A stretch of DNA of 64,000 nucleotides from Vibrio coralliilyticus (GTDB taxonomy: Bacteria > Pseudomonadota > Gammaproteobacteria > Enterobacterales > Vibrionaceae): NCBI RefSeq assembly GCF_024449095.1, contig NZ_CP024628.1, positions 1,054,001 to 1,118,000 on the forward strand, read 5' to 3'. The notes beneath the pieces are model-generated. The model saw only the letters and a program-made list of their open reading frames with translations, was not told the origin of the DNA and ran no database searches. Position numbers and translations under genes: made by a program. Shown in pieces: positions 37,567 to 47,433 of this stretch. The stretch's first letter is position 1, and the number at the start of each line of letters is the position of its first letter.

Positions 37567-37830
37567 ATGAAGAGACTAATTGTCATCCTTGCTACTGGTT
37601 TCGCTTTGAACGCCTGCAAAGCCGAAGTCGGCACACAAGATTGGTGTGACAATATGCAAGAAAAGCCCAAAAGTGAGTGGAATGCACAAGGGGCATTAGA
37701 TTTTGCCAAGCACTGTGTGTTTCAGAATACAGTTGGCAGTGAAGCTTGGTGTCAGAGCATATCAGACAAACCAAAAGGCGACTGGACTGCAAATGAAGCC
37801 ACCAGCTACGCCAAGCATTGTATCCTTTAG
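37567..37830 (+). CDS. DUF3012 lipoprotein with two copies of the domain
   Basis: 87 residues. A lipoprotein signal (MKRLIVILATGFALNAC) puts the lipidated cysteine at residue 17. The mature part is a tandem duplication: GTQDWCDNMQEKPKSEWNAQ...AKHCVF followed by GSEAWCQSISDKPKGDWTAN...AKHCIL. Each unit of about 30 residues has two cysteines, as in DUF3012. Family members I know of have a single unit. I reject a longer frame from 37486, since the signal starts at 37567. Function unknown. Confidence 0.8.
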   Translation: MKRLIVILATGFALNACKAEVGTQDWCDNMQEKPKSEWNAQGALDFAKHCVFQNTVGSEAWCQSISDKPKGDWTANEATSYAKHCIL

Positions 37831-38023
37831 CAGAACTCACCGAGCTGTTTCTGAGTATTTGACCACTCAATAGCTCAATAGACAGGTTTATCAGAGGGTA
37901 TCTGATTAATTGTAGGGAGAATACTTCTCCCTCAACTTCTGATACATTCCCTTTGCTATTAATGACAATAAAACCATCAAGTCTATCTATCGTTAGGCTC
38001 GGCAACTGGCTAGAAGGTAAAAA

Positions 38024-38485
38024 ATGAACAATACATCCATGGTATACGCAGGTTTTTGGATCCGCTTAGCGGCATCAATCATCGACACGATACTACTGTT
38101 ACTCCTCATTACACCACTTATGCACTGGGTTTATGGGGAACTCTATTGGAGCTCAGATGATTTCCTGCTGGGTGGTTGGGATCTGGTGCTCAATTGGGTT
38201 TGCCCTCTCATTGCGACTGTCGCATTTTGGGTCTACCGCTCCGCAACTCCGGGAAAAATGGCACTCAAGCTGGAGGTATTGGATGAAGAAACAGGCCACC
38301 GACTGACATTGTCTAAGTCACTCCTTCGTTATCTCGCTTACTACGTCAGTGCAATTCCACTCTGTCTCGGTTTTATTTGGATTGCTTTTAATGGAAAGAA
38401 ACAAGGTTGGCATGACTTGATCGCCAAAACGGTTGTCGTGCGCAAAGTAACCGAACCTGTAAAACAAACACAATTTCTTGGCTAA
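38024..38485 (+). CDS. RDD family membrane protein
   Basis: 153 residues with three hydrophobic segments. The family residues are present: GFWIRLAASIIDTILLL (Arg and Asp in the first helix), SATPGKMALKLEVLDEE and KKQGWHDLIAKTVVV. RDD proteins are proposed transporters; the substrate here is unknown. A perfect 11-bp hairpin begins at its stop codon. Confidence 0.88.
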   Translation: MNNTSMVYAGFWIRLAASIIDTILLLLLITPLMHWVYGELYWSSDDFLLGGWDLVLNWVCPLIATVAFWVYRSATPGKMALKLEVLDEETGHRLTLSKSLLRYLAYYVSAIPLCLGFIWIAFNGKKQGWHDLIAKTVVVRKVTEPVKQTQFLG

Positions 38486-38510
38486 ACAGAAGGGGGAATC
38501 CCCCTTCTGT
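38486..38510. terminator. Very stable hairpin between the RDD gene and ugd
   Basis: ACAGAAGGGGG and CCCCCTTCTGT form an 11-bp stem with a three-base loop, directly after the RDD stop. Neither strand has a following T-run, so it may protect 3' ends of the two converging transcripts rather than terminate on its own. Confidence 0.55.
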
Positions 38511-38516
38511 CATTGG

Positions 38517-39866
38517 CTACGCAGGACGACCTATAGAGTAATATTGAATTCCTCGACTCGAAAGGCGTTCTGGCTCATACAGGTTTCGGCCATCAAAGAT
38601 CACTGCTTGCTTAAGCACCTGTTTAATGAAATCGAAGTCCGGCGCTTTAAAATTCTGCCATTCGGTGCAAATGATAAGCCCATCAGCCCCACTCAAAGCC
38701 GCTTCTTTGGTTCCCATCAAGCTCAAATCTGAGCGAGTGCCATAAATTCGTTGCGCCTCTTCCATTGCTTTGGGATCAAAAGCTTGAATCTTGGCGCCCG
38801 CTTCCCATAATGATTCCATCAAAACACGGCTAGGCGCTTCACGCATATCATTGGTACGCGGCTTAAACGCCAGCCCCCACAAGGCGAATGTCTTGTTGCG
38901 TAGATATTCTCTACCACCAAAATGGGCCTGCACTAAATCAAACAACTTGCGTTTCTGATAGAAATTCACATTCTCTACAGCTTTTAGAATCTCACTACTG
39001 TAACCAAAGCTTTCAGAGGTTTTGATCAACGCCTGAATATCTTTCGGGAAACATGAACCTCCATAACCACAACCAGGGTAAATAAAGTGATAGCCGATAC
39101 GCTCATCACTCCCTATCCCTTTGCGAACATCCTCAATGTTGGCCCCCACACGCTCAGCAATGTTAGCCATTTCATTCATAAAACTTATTTTGGTCGCAAG
39201 GAGACTATTTGCCGCGTATTTCGTTAGTTCAGCCGACTTTACATCCATAAAAATCAGCTTCTCATGATTGCGATTGAAAGGGGCATATAACTCCCGCATC
39301 ATATCCTTAAGGAGCAGATACCGAGGATGACGTTTATCCAAACCAATAATAATTCTGTCTGGACGCATACAATCCGTCACTGCACTGCCTTCCTTGAGAA
39401 ACTCCGGATTAGACAGGACCGCAATGTCCAGCTTTTCTAAGCCGCGACGGCTCAGTTGCTGCTGGATTTCACACTCTACGGCCAGTGCAGTTCCAACGGG
39501 AACCGTGGACTTGTTGATGATAATTTTATCGGTGTTGATGTAACACCCTATCTGCGAGGCTACTGCTAACACATGGCTGAGATCCGCCGAGCCATCTTCA
39601 TCTTGAGGGGTGCCGACGGCAATGAAAATAACATCAGCCAGAGCAAGCGCTTCTTCAGCGTCAGTCATGAAAGTGAGTCGGTCTGCCGATACATTTTCTT
39701 CAACTAACTTTTCTAACCCCGGTTCATATATTGGAATGACGCCTTTTCTAAGCTGTTCAACACGATCTTCATCCACATCAATACAGAAAACGTTATGACC
39801 GGCCTCACTCAAGACTGCGGCCTGAACTAAGCCAACATAACCGCTACCAAAAATTGCTACTTTCAT
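38517..39866 (-). CDS. ugd: UDP-glucose 6-dehydrogenase
   Basis: 449 residues. The NAD-binding motif MKVAIFGSGYVGLVQAAVLS opens the protein, and the catalytic cysteine lies in PGCGYGGSCFPKDIQAL. It oxidises UDP-glucose to UDP-glucuronate for capsule, exopolysaccharide or lipid A modification. The start is placed at the second ATG of a pair (39869/39866); the frame extends to 39920 without a family-conserved extension. No polysaccharide cluster adjoins it. Confidence 0.95.
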   Translation of the reverse strand: MKVAIFGSGYVGLVQAAVLSEAGHNVFCIDVDEDRVEQLRKGVIPIYEPGLEKLVEENVSADRLTFMTDAEEALALADVIFIAVGTPQDEDGSADLSHVLAVASQIGCYINTDKIIINKSTVPVGTALAVECEIQQQLSRRGLEKLDIAVLSNPEFLKEGSAVTDCMRPDRIIIGLDKRHPRYLLLKDMMRELYAPFNRNHEKLIFMDVKSAELTKYAANSLLATKISFMNEMANIAERVGANIEDVRKGIGSDERIGYHFIYPGCGYGGSCFPKDIQALIKTSESFGYSSEILKAVENVNFYQKRKLFDLVQAHFGGREYLRNKTFALWGLAFKPRTNDMREAPSRVLMESLWEAGAKIQAFDPKAMEEAQRIYGTRSDLSLMGTKEAALSGADGLIICTEWQNFKAPDFDFIKQVLKQAVIFDGRNLYEPERLSSRGIQYYSIGRPA

Positions 39867-39972
39867 CATCACACCAATGTTTATCACACTGATATTCAGT
39901 TTGTTGAGCAAACGTGACATGACGCTTAAGGTTTTGCGGCAGTATTTTTACAGTTGATGATAGTTCGTTGAC

Positions 39973-42255
39973 TCACTGAGTAGCAGACAGAGGATCCAGA
40001 GAAAGGGCAATCCGAGTGCCTTTATTCACTTCACTTTGAACATTAATCGCACCCGCTAATTTTTGTGTACAAATGTTATAAACCATGTGTAAACCGAGTC
40101 CAGTTCCTCCTCTAGCTCTCAACGTAGTAAAGAAAGGTTGGAAGATTTTCTTTTGATTTTCGGGTGTGATCCCAACACCATTGTCTTCAATTACAATATT
40201 AATTTTGCCATTGATTTCTTTGGCATTAACGATGATAACCCGCTCATGACTTAGCCCTTCACCATTAAAGCCATGAAGTGCACTGTTGTTGAGTAGCTCT
40301 TCAATCACACACTGAAGTGATATCGGTGGCAAAAAGACCTGAAGTGACTCGTCACATTGTATATCGACGTCAATGGATTTATCCAAGAGTGTCTCATTCA
40401 CATGGAGTACAGCATCGATAATCATCTGCTTTAAATCGACCAGTTTTGGTTCCTCTGTGGTCATTTTTTGGTTGATCTGTTTCAGCTTGCTGACCAAATC
40501 GACAGAACGTTCGACATTATTGACAACCATTTCAACACACTCATTCGCCACAGTCAGGAACCGATTCAAATCCTCCGTCGTGATGGTTTTTTGAACAAAC
40601 TTCTTGGCCACTTCATCAAGTTGCTCACTGAGTACCGAAAGGCTTGTGACTGAAATACCCAACGGCGTATTGAGCTCGTGAGCGACACCGACAACCATTC
40701 CTGTCAAAGCAGACATTTTCTCCGCTTCCATCAGCTGGTCTTGAGTGCGCTTAAACTTCTCAATCAGCGTCTGAATGGAGTGTTCACTGGTTTCAATTTG
40801 CATCGCCTTATTTTCGATTTCATCTTCGACTTCATCTATTAAAGAGCGTAAGCTGACGATCATCGAATGAAGTGAATTAGCCATGACATCTTTATCGCTA
40901 CTTGGAACCACGGCAACATCATCGAGATTTCCCTTTGCTACGTGGTGTAAAACTTCAATATTCGCTTCCAGTCTATCCATCAAACGATTAAAGGAAATGG
41001 CAACATCTCCAGCTTCCGTACCAAACTCAACAGGGACACGCTTAGAGTAATCACCATCTCGGCTAATATCTTCAATCACTCTTAAGGTCTCCAGCCAACT
41101 CATTTGAACCCCGTGTTCAGTGACATTCAAACCCACCTGTTCATCTTCAGGAGAGACTCTATCAAGATCGAAGCATTTCAATAGCCGGAAGCATAGATAG
41201 GAATTCGCACCAGCCCAAAGCAAAATCGCCAATAGACCAATAACTTGCACCGCCACATCCCACAATAGATCACCATTTTGAGTTAGGCTCAATGAGTACC
41301 CTGTATAAAGGACACCTAACATCCCACAGAAAAGATGGACAGGAATAGCACCAACGGGGTCGTCAATACGCAAGGCGACAAGTATTCTTTCTCCGTAATA
41401 AACGGTGAAGGATGCCAATATTCCGAGCAGAACCACCTCGACAGTACTTAAGATATTTGCGCCTGCTGTCACGATGACTAAGCCGCCTAAAACACTATTC
41501 AAAGTAACAAAAACAGGGATATGCCGAGACCGATGAACAAGCATAAGCGTCACAAATCCTGCAACGGCACCGCATAGCAGGGTGTTAAACAGTACCACTG
41601 GCACACGGGCGTCAAACTGGTAGAAACTTCCTCCATTGAACCCTAACCATGCAAATACCATAAGAAATACGCCTATTGTGACTAACGTATGGTTATAGGA
41701 TGGGATTTCATTGACTTGTTGAGGGCTAATAAACCGGTCTTTACGAGGGCCAATGATCATAGTACCGACTAAACCAATCATTCCACCCACAACGTGAACA
41801 GTAGCACCGCCAGCAAAGTCCTGAAAACCTAATGTATAAAGCCAAGAGTTTGGATTCCACGTCCAATACGACACTACCGGATAAGTGAGAATACCTATAA
41901 ACGCAGAAGCATAAATGTAGCCGCGAAAACTCATCCGCTCCGCAACACAACCAGAGACAATAGTGGCCGCTGTTGCAACAAACATCAGATTAAACATCAC
42001 AACAGGTAAATCATCAGCCGCAAGTGGGAAAGTATCGAATGACAGTAGTGAGCGACCTTGAGCTAAATGAAAACCGACCAGCACATAAACCACAGACACG
42101 ACTAGGAAGTCAGCCATGTTCTTCATTGCGACATTAACGGAGTTTTTCGCACGAACACAGCCTGTTTCTATCAGAGTAAAACCAGCTTGCATGAAAAAGG
42201 CGATACACGTGCAAACTAGCAACCACAGAAGAGACATAAAGTCTGTCCCAGCCAT
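39973..42255 (-). CDS. Ammonium transporter-histidine kinase fusion
   Basis: 760 residues. Residues 1-380 are a full Amt channel of 11 membrane helices: D146 and H154 in QDFAGGATVHVVGG, and the second pore histidine H307 in IPVHLFCGMLG, match the AmtB pair. The Amt C-terminal motif (VGLNVTEHG, 374-382) is kept. Then come a HAMP-like linker (about 390-450), coiled coil (470-515), HisKA with H526 in GVAHELNTPLGIS, and HATPase (IEDNGVGI, GGTGLGLHMVY). It should sense ammonium at the membrane and phosphorylate an unlinked receiver. Such fusions are known but rare. Confidence 0.93.
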   Translation of the reverse strand: MAGTDFMSLLWLLVCTCIAFFMQAGFTLIETGCVRAKNSVNVAMKNMADFLVVSVVYVLVGFHLAQGRSLLSFDTFPLAADDLPVVMFNLMFVATAATIVSGCVAERMSFRGYIYASAFIGILTYPVVSYWTWNPNSWLYTLGFQDFAGGATVHVVGGMIGLVGTMIIGPRKDRFISPQQVNEIPSYNHTLVTIGVFLMVFAWLGFNGGSFYQFDARVPVVLFNTLLCGAVAGFVTLMLVHRSRHIPVFVTLNSVLGGLVIVTAGANILSTVEVVLLGILASFTVYYGERILVALRIDDPVGAIPVHLFCGMLGVLYTGYSLSLTQNGDLLWDVAVQVIGLLAILLWAGANSYLCFRLLKCFDLDRVSPEDEQVGLNVTEHGVQMSWLETLRVIEDISRDGDYSKRVPVEFGTEAGDVAISFNRLMDRLEANIEVLHHVAKGNLDDVAVVPSSDKDVMANSLHSMIVSLRSLIDEVEDEIENKAMQIETSEHSIQTLIEKFKRTQDQLMEAEKMSALTGMVVGVAHELNTPLGISVTSLSVLSEQLDEVAKKFVQKTITTEDLNRFLTVANECVEMVVNNVERSVDLVSKLKQINQKMTTEEPKLVDLKQMIIDAVLHVNETLLDKSIDVDIQCDESLQVFLPPISLQCVIEELLNNSALHGFNGEGLSHERVIIVNAKEINGKINIVIEDNGVGITPENQKKIFQPFFTTLRARGGTGLGLHMVYNICTQKLAGAINVQSEVNKGTRIALSLDPLSATQ

Positions 42256-42543
42256 ACTTACCTTTAGAGTTATATTCCCTACTTACCAGTAAGCGTAGCG
42301 TAGTCAATGACTTTCCACACTGATACCTAAGGGTTATAATTTTCAAAACGCACATTTAAGCCGTAACAGGTCTTTACCAAAAATTGACCAATAAAGTGTG
42401 GCAGCCTGTTTAAGATTTCACTAAACTATCGCTGTTGTGGGTGCATACCTCATCTCACTCTTCCCTATTTCGAAGCTCCACTCAGTTCATTTACCTTTGA
42501 AATAGGCTTTCTCATAAACTAGAAGCAATTAGTGTATTCATTT

Positions 42544-43092
42544 ATGGACCAAGATAAGTTTACTCATATCTATCGTTTGCCGACCGCGACTCAAATTCGC
42601 ATAGCCAAATGGCAGCAAACATTTAATGGCACTTCGGATTTGGTGCTACATCAGGCGATAGAAACACGGAATAAGCAATATCGTAAGCCTAATTTTTTTC
42701 CGACAGGCTGGAGTGTAAGTCTGTTCAACAAAGAAGACATTTCGATTACCAATCATGGCAAGTATATCCAGACAGCGATGAGAACCATGGTGGACAGGAA
42801 AGTTTCCTACAAACGTATTTATTTAACACGTATGCCTATCGAAGAAGCCGAGCCTGCATTACTCCAATTTAAGCTCGAGTGGATTTCTAAACATAACCAC
42901 GTTGCACGCAAATACAACCAAATTAAGAAAAAGGAATTTCTACGCTACGCTCGTGAAGAGGAAGAAACATTATATCCGTCCATCCCTAAAGGCGGCTTCG
43001 ATAAAGCACTTTGGAACCGATTGGTCAAATCAGAGCTTGGCCCGGAAAAGAAATTCGACAATCCGTATTTCGTAAAAAAAGCTAAAGTCTAA
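42544..43092 (+). CDS. Conserved-looking protein of unknown function
   Basis: 182 residues, cytoplasmic, basic and rich in aromatic residues and lysine; no signal peptide or membrane segment. I recognise no domain. Start is the ATG at 42544 (MDQDKFTHIYRLP); a GTG at 42532 is in frame. It is followed at once by a terminator and stands alone, transcribed divergently from the Amt-kinase fusion. The basic C-terminal half could bind nucleic acid, but nothing in the sequence proves it. Confidence 0.65.
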   Translation: MDQDKFTHIYRLPTATQIRIAKWQQTFNGTSDLVLHQAIETRNKQYRKPNFFPTGWSVSLFNKEDISITNHGKYIQTAMRTMVDRKVSYKRIYLTRMPIEEAEPALLQFKLEWISKHNHVARKYNQIKKKEFLRYAREEEETLYPSIPKGGFDKALWNRLVKSELGPEKKFDNPYFVKKAKV

Positions 43093-43097
43093 AATCT

Positions 43098-43126
43098 CAA
43101 AATGCAGCTAAATAGCTGCATTTTTG
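43098..43126. terminator. Terminator between two converging genes
   Basis: AAATGCAGCT (43100-43109) and AGCTGCATTT (43114-43123) form the stem with T-runs on both strands. On the minus strand it overlaps the end of the next gene. Confidence 0.8.
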
Positions 43127-43909
43127 TTATTCATATTTTTCCATAATTTCTCGATACAAAGACTGACCAGACTCTCCCTTCGTACTTTTGAGCATATCCA
43201 TACCCTTCTGCAACTTAGCAATGACTTCTTGCTTTACATCTACATTAAATGCGAAATAGACCTGCCCCTCTCTGACCACATACACCGACTCAAAGAGATC
43301 AGGATCCACATTTGCCTGCTTCGCCCACCATATGGCTGCACGATGCGCATATACGAAAAGATCAATCCGCTTTTTCATCAGTTGTTCTGCTAAGGTGGTG
43401 ACATAATTGGCTTCTTGCATCGAATTTCTAGGTAGCCCCATGGCTAGCAATGTCTGCTCCCCAATATCATCCCTAATAACGCCAATGCGATAATTCGCCA
43501 TATCCATTGGTTTATCAATGGTAATACCGGCGTCTTTACGAGCCATCACGACAATCTGTATCTCTGCTATTGGTCCAACCCAATGAAATAAAGGCTCTCG
43601 ATGCTCGGAGCGAGTGGTAGAAAATAACACTGAATCATCCCGTGTTAGGACAGTTCGATAGGAACGAGCCCAAGGCTGTAAAGTCACTTGTGACAACTCA
43701 ACTTCTTCGCCTACCATTTTGCTTGCTGCACGCAGAATTTCGACCGCATATCCTGTAATCTGATCATTTTTAATATAGTTTGCAGGAGGATAAGATTCGG
43801 TGAAATAAGAAAGCTCGCGTAGGTCATCTGTTGAGCCGGAGACAGAGACCGAAGAAAAGAATATTGACCACACAAAAATTAGTGACTGAAGAGAAATTAT
43901 TCGCTTCAT
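43127..43909 (-). CDS. Periplasmic binding protein, family 3 (SBP_bac_3-like)
   Basis: 260 residues with a signal peptide (about 1-26, ending SVSVSGS). The fold is that of polar amino-acid binding proteins: SYFTESYPPANYIKNDQITGYAVEILRAA and the hinge region MDMANYRIGVIRDDIGEQ. No transporter genes are adjacent. Stand-alone members of this group are common in vibrios, and their ligands are mostly unknown. Confidence 0.83.
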   Translation of the reverse strand: MKRIISLQSLIFVWSIFFSSVSVSGSTDDLRELSYFTESYPPANYIKNDQITGYAVEILRAASKMVGEEVELSQVTLQPWARSYRTVLTRDDSVLFSTTRSEHREPLFHWVGPIAEIQIVVMARKDAGITIDKPMDMANYRIGVIRDDIGEQTLLAMGLPRNSMQEANYVTTLAEQLMKKRIDLFVYAHRAAIWWAKQANVDPDLFESVYVVREGQVYFAFNVDVKQEVIAKLQKGMDMLKSTKGESGQSLYREIMEKYE

Positions 43910-43981
43910 GACAAACTTCCCGCTAGTGAGTACTTTATAAATTTAGTCCACCAAATGGGAGTTCTAAAGAAAATAGAGCAA

Positions 43982-44257
43982 TTAAAGTAAGCCGCTACGC
44001 TTCAACCCCCGACGAACGCCAGTACACATTTTGCCGAAACGACGAATTTCATCGAATTGAGGAATAATACCTCGGGCTATCGCAGACTCCCAATAACACA
44101 GTTCGGAGTCTAGCAACTCTAACAATTTTTTAGGGCAACCCACACAATTCCCCTTTGAGCCGCAAATAAATGTCTCTGGAGCGTAAATGGGTAGTTCCTG
44201 CTTCACTTGTTCTATGATAGCAAGCATAGCGCTCACTCTATCTGGCTTTTGATTCAT
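43982..44257 (-). CDS. Small cysteine-rich protein of unknown function
   Basis: 91 residues with five cysteines: C32, C38 and C41 (C-x5-C-x2-C in FICGSKGNCVGCPKK), C54 and C78. This spacing could bind zinc or an iron-sulfur cluster in the cytoplasm. No signal peptide. I do not recognise a named family. It is a single gene between a binding protein and an EamA transporter. Confidence 0.65.
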   Translation of the reverse strand: MNQKPDRVSAMLAIIEQVKQELPIYAPETFICGSKGNCVGCPKKLLELLDSELCYWESAIARGIIPQFDEIRRFGKMCTGVRRGLKRSGLL

Positions 44258-44322
44258 AACTTGTCATGGTGGTCATTCTGAAACAGGCATTATAAAGTTC
44301 GAGAAAGGGCTGCCAATACCCA

Positions 44323-45234
44323 CTAAGAATTACTGGTTGCCATATTTGAACGCGGCTTACTCGGGCATTGATGTTTGGGCACTTTAACAACGAGATAAAC
44401 AGCGAGAGCTGCTAGCGCAAACCCTAACATGGCCAAGCGATCAAACGACTCATCAAAAATGAACCATGCTTGTATTGCCGTCATCGGTGGTACAAGGTAA
44501 AACACCGATGCAACCTTTGAAGATGCGCCATTTTCCACCATATAGAGCAACAGTAATATGGCGACGCAAGAGAGTACGACCACCAACCATCCTAGCGTTA
44601 GAACGAATTCAAGCGTCCAGTTAACCTGCATAGTTTCAAAGCTCATCGCATAAGGCAGAAATACACATCCCGCTGCTAAATACTGAATCAAAGCGCTACC
44701 CACCATATCGACACCTTGACAGAAACGCTTCTGATAAAGAGTGCCTAGCGTAATACCAACTAAAGAGAGAATACACAAGCCAATTGCCACCACCTTATGG
44801 GTTTCATCTTGCCATTGGGTTTTGCCTATCAGTACAAGGCTAATACCAACGAATCCCAAGGCTAAACCAAACCACTGCGAAAGCTTGAAGTACTCCCGCT
44901 GGAAGACGACCAGTAATACCGCAGTTAATATGGGTTGTATTCCTACTAACAATGAACTCAAACCAGCCGGCATACCGAGTTTTATTGCTATATAAGTGCC
45001 ACCCAAATAAAAACCATGAATCAAAACACCGACCATACAGCTGTGCCAGAATAACTTTCCCTTCGGTATGGACCGTCGAAGCAAGGTAACCAGTAACCAA
45101 AAGAATCCAACATTTGCCAACATGCGTAGCGTCAATAATGTCGCCGGTTCTGCATACTGCAAGCCAAATCTTGCTCCAACAAAACCCGATGCCCAAAGCA
45201 CGACAAATACAAACGGGATCAACTTCACCAACAT
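44323..45234 (-). CDS. EamA family (DMT superfamily) transporter
   Basis: 303 residues with about ten membrane helices in two EamA repeats (VFVVLWASGFVGARFGLQYAEP opens the first). It is probably an exporter of amino acids or related metabolites. It is divergent from a MocR regulator 86 bases away. This pairing is common and implies that the regulator controls it. Confidence 0.88.
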   Translation of the reverse strand: MLVKLIPFVFVVLWASGFVGARFGLQYAEPATLLTLRMLANVGFFWLLVTLLRRSIPKGKLFWHSCMVGVLIHGFYLGGTYIAIKLGMPAGLSSLLVGIQPILTAVLLVVFQREYFKLSQWFGLALGFVGISLVLIGKTQWQDETHKVVAIGLCILSLVGITLGTLYQKRFCQGVDMVGSALIQYLAAGCVFLPYAMSFETMQVNWTLEFVLTLGWLVVVLSCVAILLLLYMVENGASSKVASVFYLVPPMTAIQAWFIFDESFDRLAMLGFALAALAVYLVVKVPKHQCPSKPRSNMATSNS

Positions 45235-45320
45235 GTGATTTCCTCTGGCTCTTATACTCTAATTAGCGCTACTTTAATAAGGGACAGAAAATACAAAAAG
45301 ACACAGATTAGGCATTTTAA

Positions 45321-46781
45321 ATGGGTACAGATTTTCAAACCGACAAGAAGTTCACGCAAGTGGAACAGCATATACGGCTGGCAATTAGCAAAGGTGTATA
45401 TCAACCCGATGACAAGCTTCCCTCTATCCGACAGTTGGGTGCAGATCTCAATGTCAGCAAGAATACCGTGATTCGTGCTTATCAGGAGATGGAAGCCGCT
45501 GAACTCATTTATGCTGTACCAAAGTCTGGTTATCGTGTTAAAGCCGTGCGCTCAACGCAAACACAGCGACACCAACCGCAATCAGTCGACTTACTGTCCG
45601 TTTCCAGAGAGATACTTAGCTATCCGGAGGAAAAAGAACTTTTACCAACGGGCTCAGCTCATCCAAACATTAACGCGCCAGCGATCAAAACACTTTATGC
45701 CGAAATCGGTCGCCACAGCCGAATACAGAGCCATATGCCCAGCCACTATCAATTACCGCCGGGCAACAAGAAACTGATTAAACAACTGTCTAGAATCAGC
45801 CGCGACCTCGGAGTAGAAACCAGCTTGGATGACATTGCCATTACTCACGGTGCCCAGCAAGCTATCAGCCTTGCTCTACGAGCCTTGACTAAGCCCGGAG
45901 ATATTGTAGCTGTAGAGTCTCCCTGCTATTTTGGCAACTTACTTTTAATGGAATCTCTTGGGTTGCAAGTCGTTGAAGTTCCTAGCAGTATCCGCCACGG
46001 AATGGATCCACAAGCGTTAGCCAATGCAATACAAGAATGGCCTATCGCAGTGATTCTTATCACACCCAACTTTGCTAACCCAACTGGCTCTCGGATCCCA
46101 GAAGAAAGACGATTAGAGCTACTCAAAGTTTCTCGGGATATTCCAATTATCGAGGACGATGTGTTTGGCGCACTTACCTTCGATGATGGAATCCCCCCTT
46201 TAAAGACACTCGATACTCAAGATCGTGTCATCTACGTAAATTCACTATCGAAAGTATTAGATTCTCGCTTGCGAATTGGCTGGATTCTTGCGGGTCAATA
46301 TCACTCTGCAATTGAGAAGTATCTGATCTGCGATAACATGGGTAGCCTTAATTTGATGCAATCCGCGGTAGGAGAATTTCTCTCTAGTGGTAAATATCGT
46401 CAGCACATTAATAAAATGAAACGCATCTATCAACACAACACACGGCGTTTCAGCCAGCAGCTTACAGAGGCATTAAATCAATACTCTGAACTGAAAAACC
46501 ACTATCATCTTTCCCAGCCTCAAGGTTCTTTTCTAGTTTGGTTGGCTTTACCAAAGTCGGTAAACAGTTTTGAACTTTATCAGCAATGTAAGAAGCACCG
46601 AATCAGCATCTTACCCGGCACGGTCTTTGCCACGGAAGGTCAGTTTAGCCATTGCGTTCGCTTAAGCTGCGCTAATTTTGAAGATAACTCAGGATGGCAG
46701 CGAGGTCTCGAACTTTTCGCAAAGCTGGTCTATCAACAGTTCACCCGTCACAGTGAAAAAGAAACAGCAATAAACCTCTGA
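45321..46781 (+). CDS. MocR-type regulator (GntR HTH plus aminotransferase-like domain)
   Basis: 486 residues. A GntR winged helix (about 10-75: GVYQPDDKLPSIRQLGADLNVSKNTVIRAYQEME) is joined to a class I aminotransferase fold (about 110-470). The PLP-binding lysine is in YVNSLSKVLDSRLRIGWI. MocR proteins use PLP or an aldimine as a signal rather than as catalysts. Likely target: the divergent EamA gene; effector unknown. Confidence 0.9.
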   Translation: MGTDFQTDKKFTQVEQHIRLAISKGVYQPDDKLPSIRQLGADLNVSKNTVIRAYQEMEAAELIYAVPKSGYRVKAVRSTQTQRHQPQSVDLLSVSREILSYPEEKELLPTGSAHPNINAPAIKTLYAEIGRHSRIQSHMPSHYQLPPGNKKLIKQLSRISRDLGVETSLDDIAITHGAQQAISLALRALTKPGDIVAVESPCYFGNLLLMESLGLQVVEVPSSIRHGMDPQALANAIQEWPIAVILITPNFANPTGSRIPEERRLELLKVSRDIPIIEDDVFGALTFDDGIPPLKTLDTQDRVIYVNSLSKVLDSRLRIGWILAGQYHSAIEKYLICDNMGSLNLMQSAVGEFLSSGKYRQHINKMKRIYQHNTRRFSQQLTEALNQYSELKNHYHLSQPQGSFLVWLALPKSVNSFELYQQCKKHRISILPGTVFATEGQFSHCVRLSCANFEDNSGWQRGLELFAKLVYQQFTRHSEKETAINL

Positions 46782-46857
46782 TCAAACATTTAAATTTAGT
46801 TATCTCTCTCGTATATTGAAACGACATACAAGCCTATCCATCACAAGGACAAACACT

Positions 46858-47406
46858 ATGACTCCAATCACCGCAGAGGAAGTACTGTCATTTTGGTTTG
46901 AGGAATTAGAGCCAAAAGATTGGTTCATCAGTAGTGAAACTATAGACAATAAGATTCAACAACGCTTCGGCGATCTTATAAAGCGTGCAGCCCAATGCGA
47001 ACTGTACAGCTGGCGAACCAATGCTTTAGGTCGCCTAGCTGAAGTGATAGTACTCGACCAATTTTCCCGTAATATTTACCGAGGGACTCCGAGTGCTTTC
47101 GCGCAAGATCCTCTTGCTCTTTCATTAGCACAAGAAGCTATCGCTTTAGGAAAAGACGCTGAATTAACGCCCCAGCAGCGCGCTTTTCTTTACATGCCTT
47201 TCATGCACAGTGAATCTGCCTTAATCCACGAACGTGCGGTGGAATTATTTCAAGCGCCAGGAATGGAAAACAACTACGAGTTCGAAATCAAGCATAAAGT
47301 CATCATTGACCGATTTGGCCGCTACCCACATCGAAATAAAATACTAGGTCGTGAAAGTACTGAAGAAGAAATTGAGTTTCTAACTCAGCCAGACTCTAGC
47401 TTTTGA
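46858..47406 (+). CDS. DUF924 family protein
   Basis: 182 residues, all-helical, starting MTPITAEEVLSFWFEEL, with the family sequences GRLAEVIVLDQFSRNIYRGTP and RAFLYMPFMHSE. The family resembles TPR proteins and has no known function. AAGGA eight bases upstream supports the ATG at 46858 rather than the longer frame from 46816. Confidence 0.87.
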   Translation: MTPITAEEVLSFWFEELEPKDWFISSETIDNKIQQRFGDLIKRAAQCELYSWRTNALGRLAEVIVLDQFSRNIYRGTPSAFAQDPLALSLAQEAIALGKDAELTPQQRAFLYMPFMHSESALIHERAVELFQAPGMENNYEFEIKHKVIIDRFGRYPHRNKILGRESTEEEIEFLTQPDSSF

Positions 47407-47433
47407 TCCTATTGGTTTTTCAACTTGCATTTT

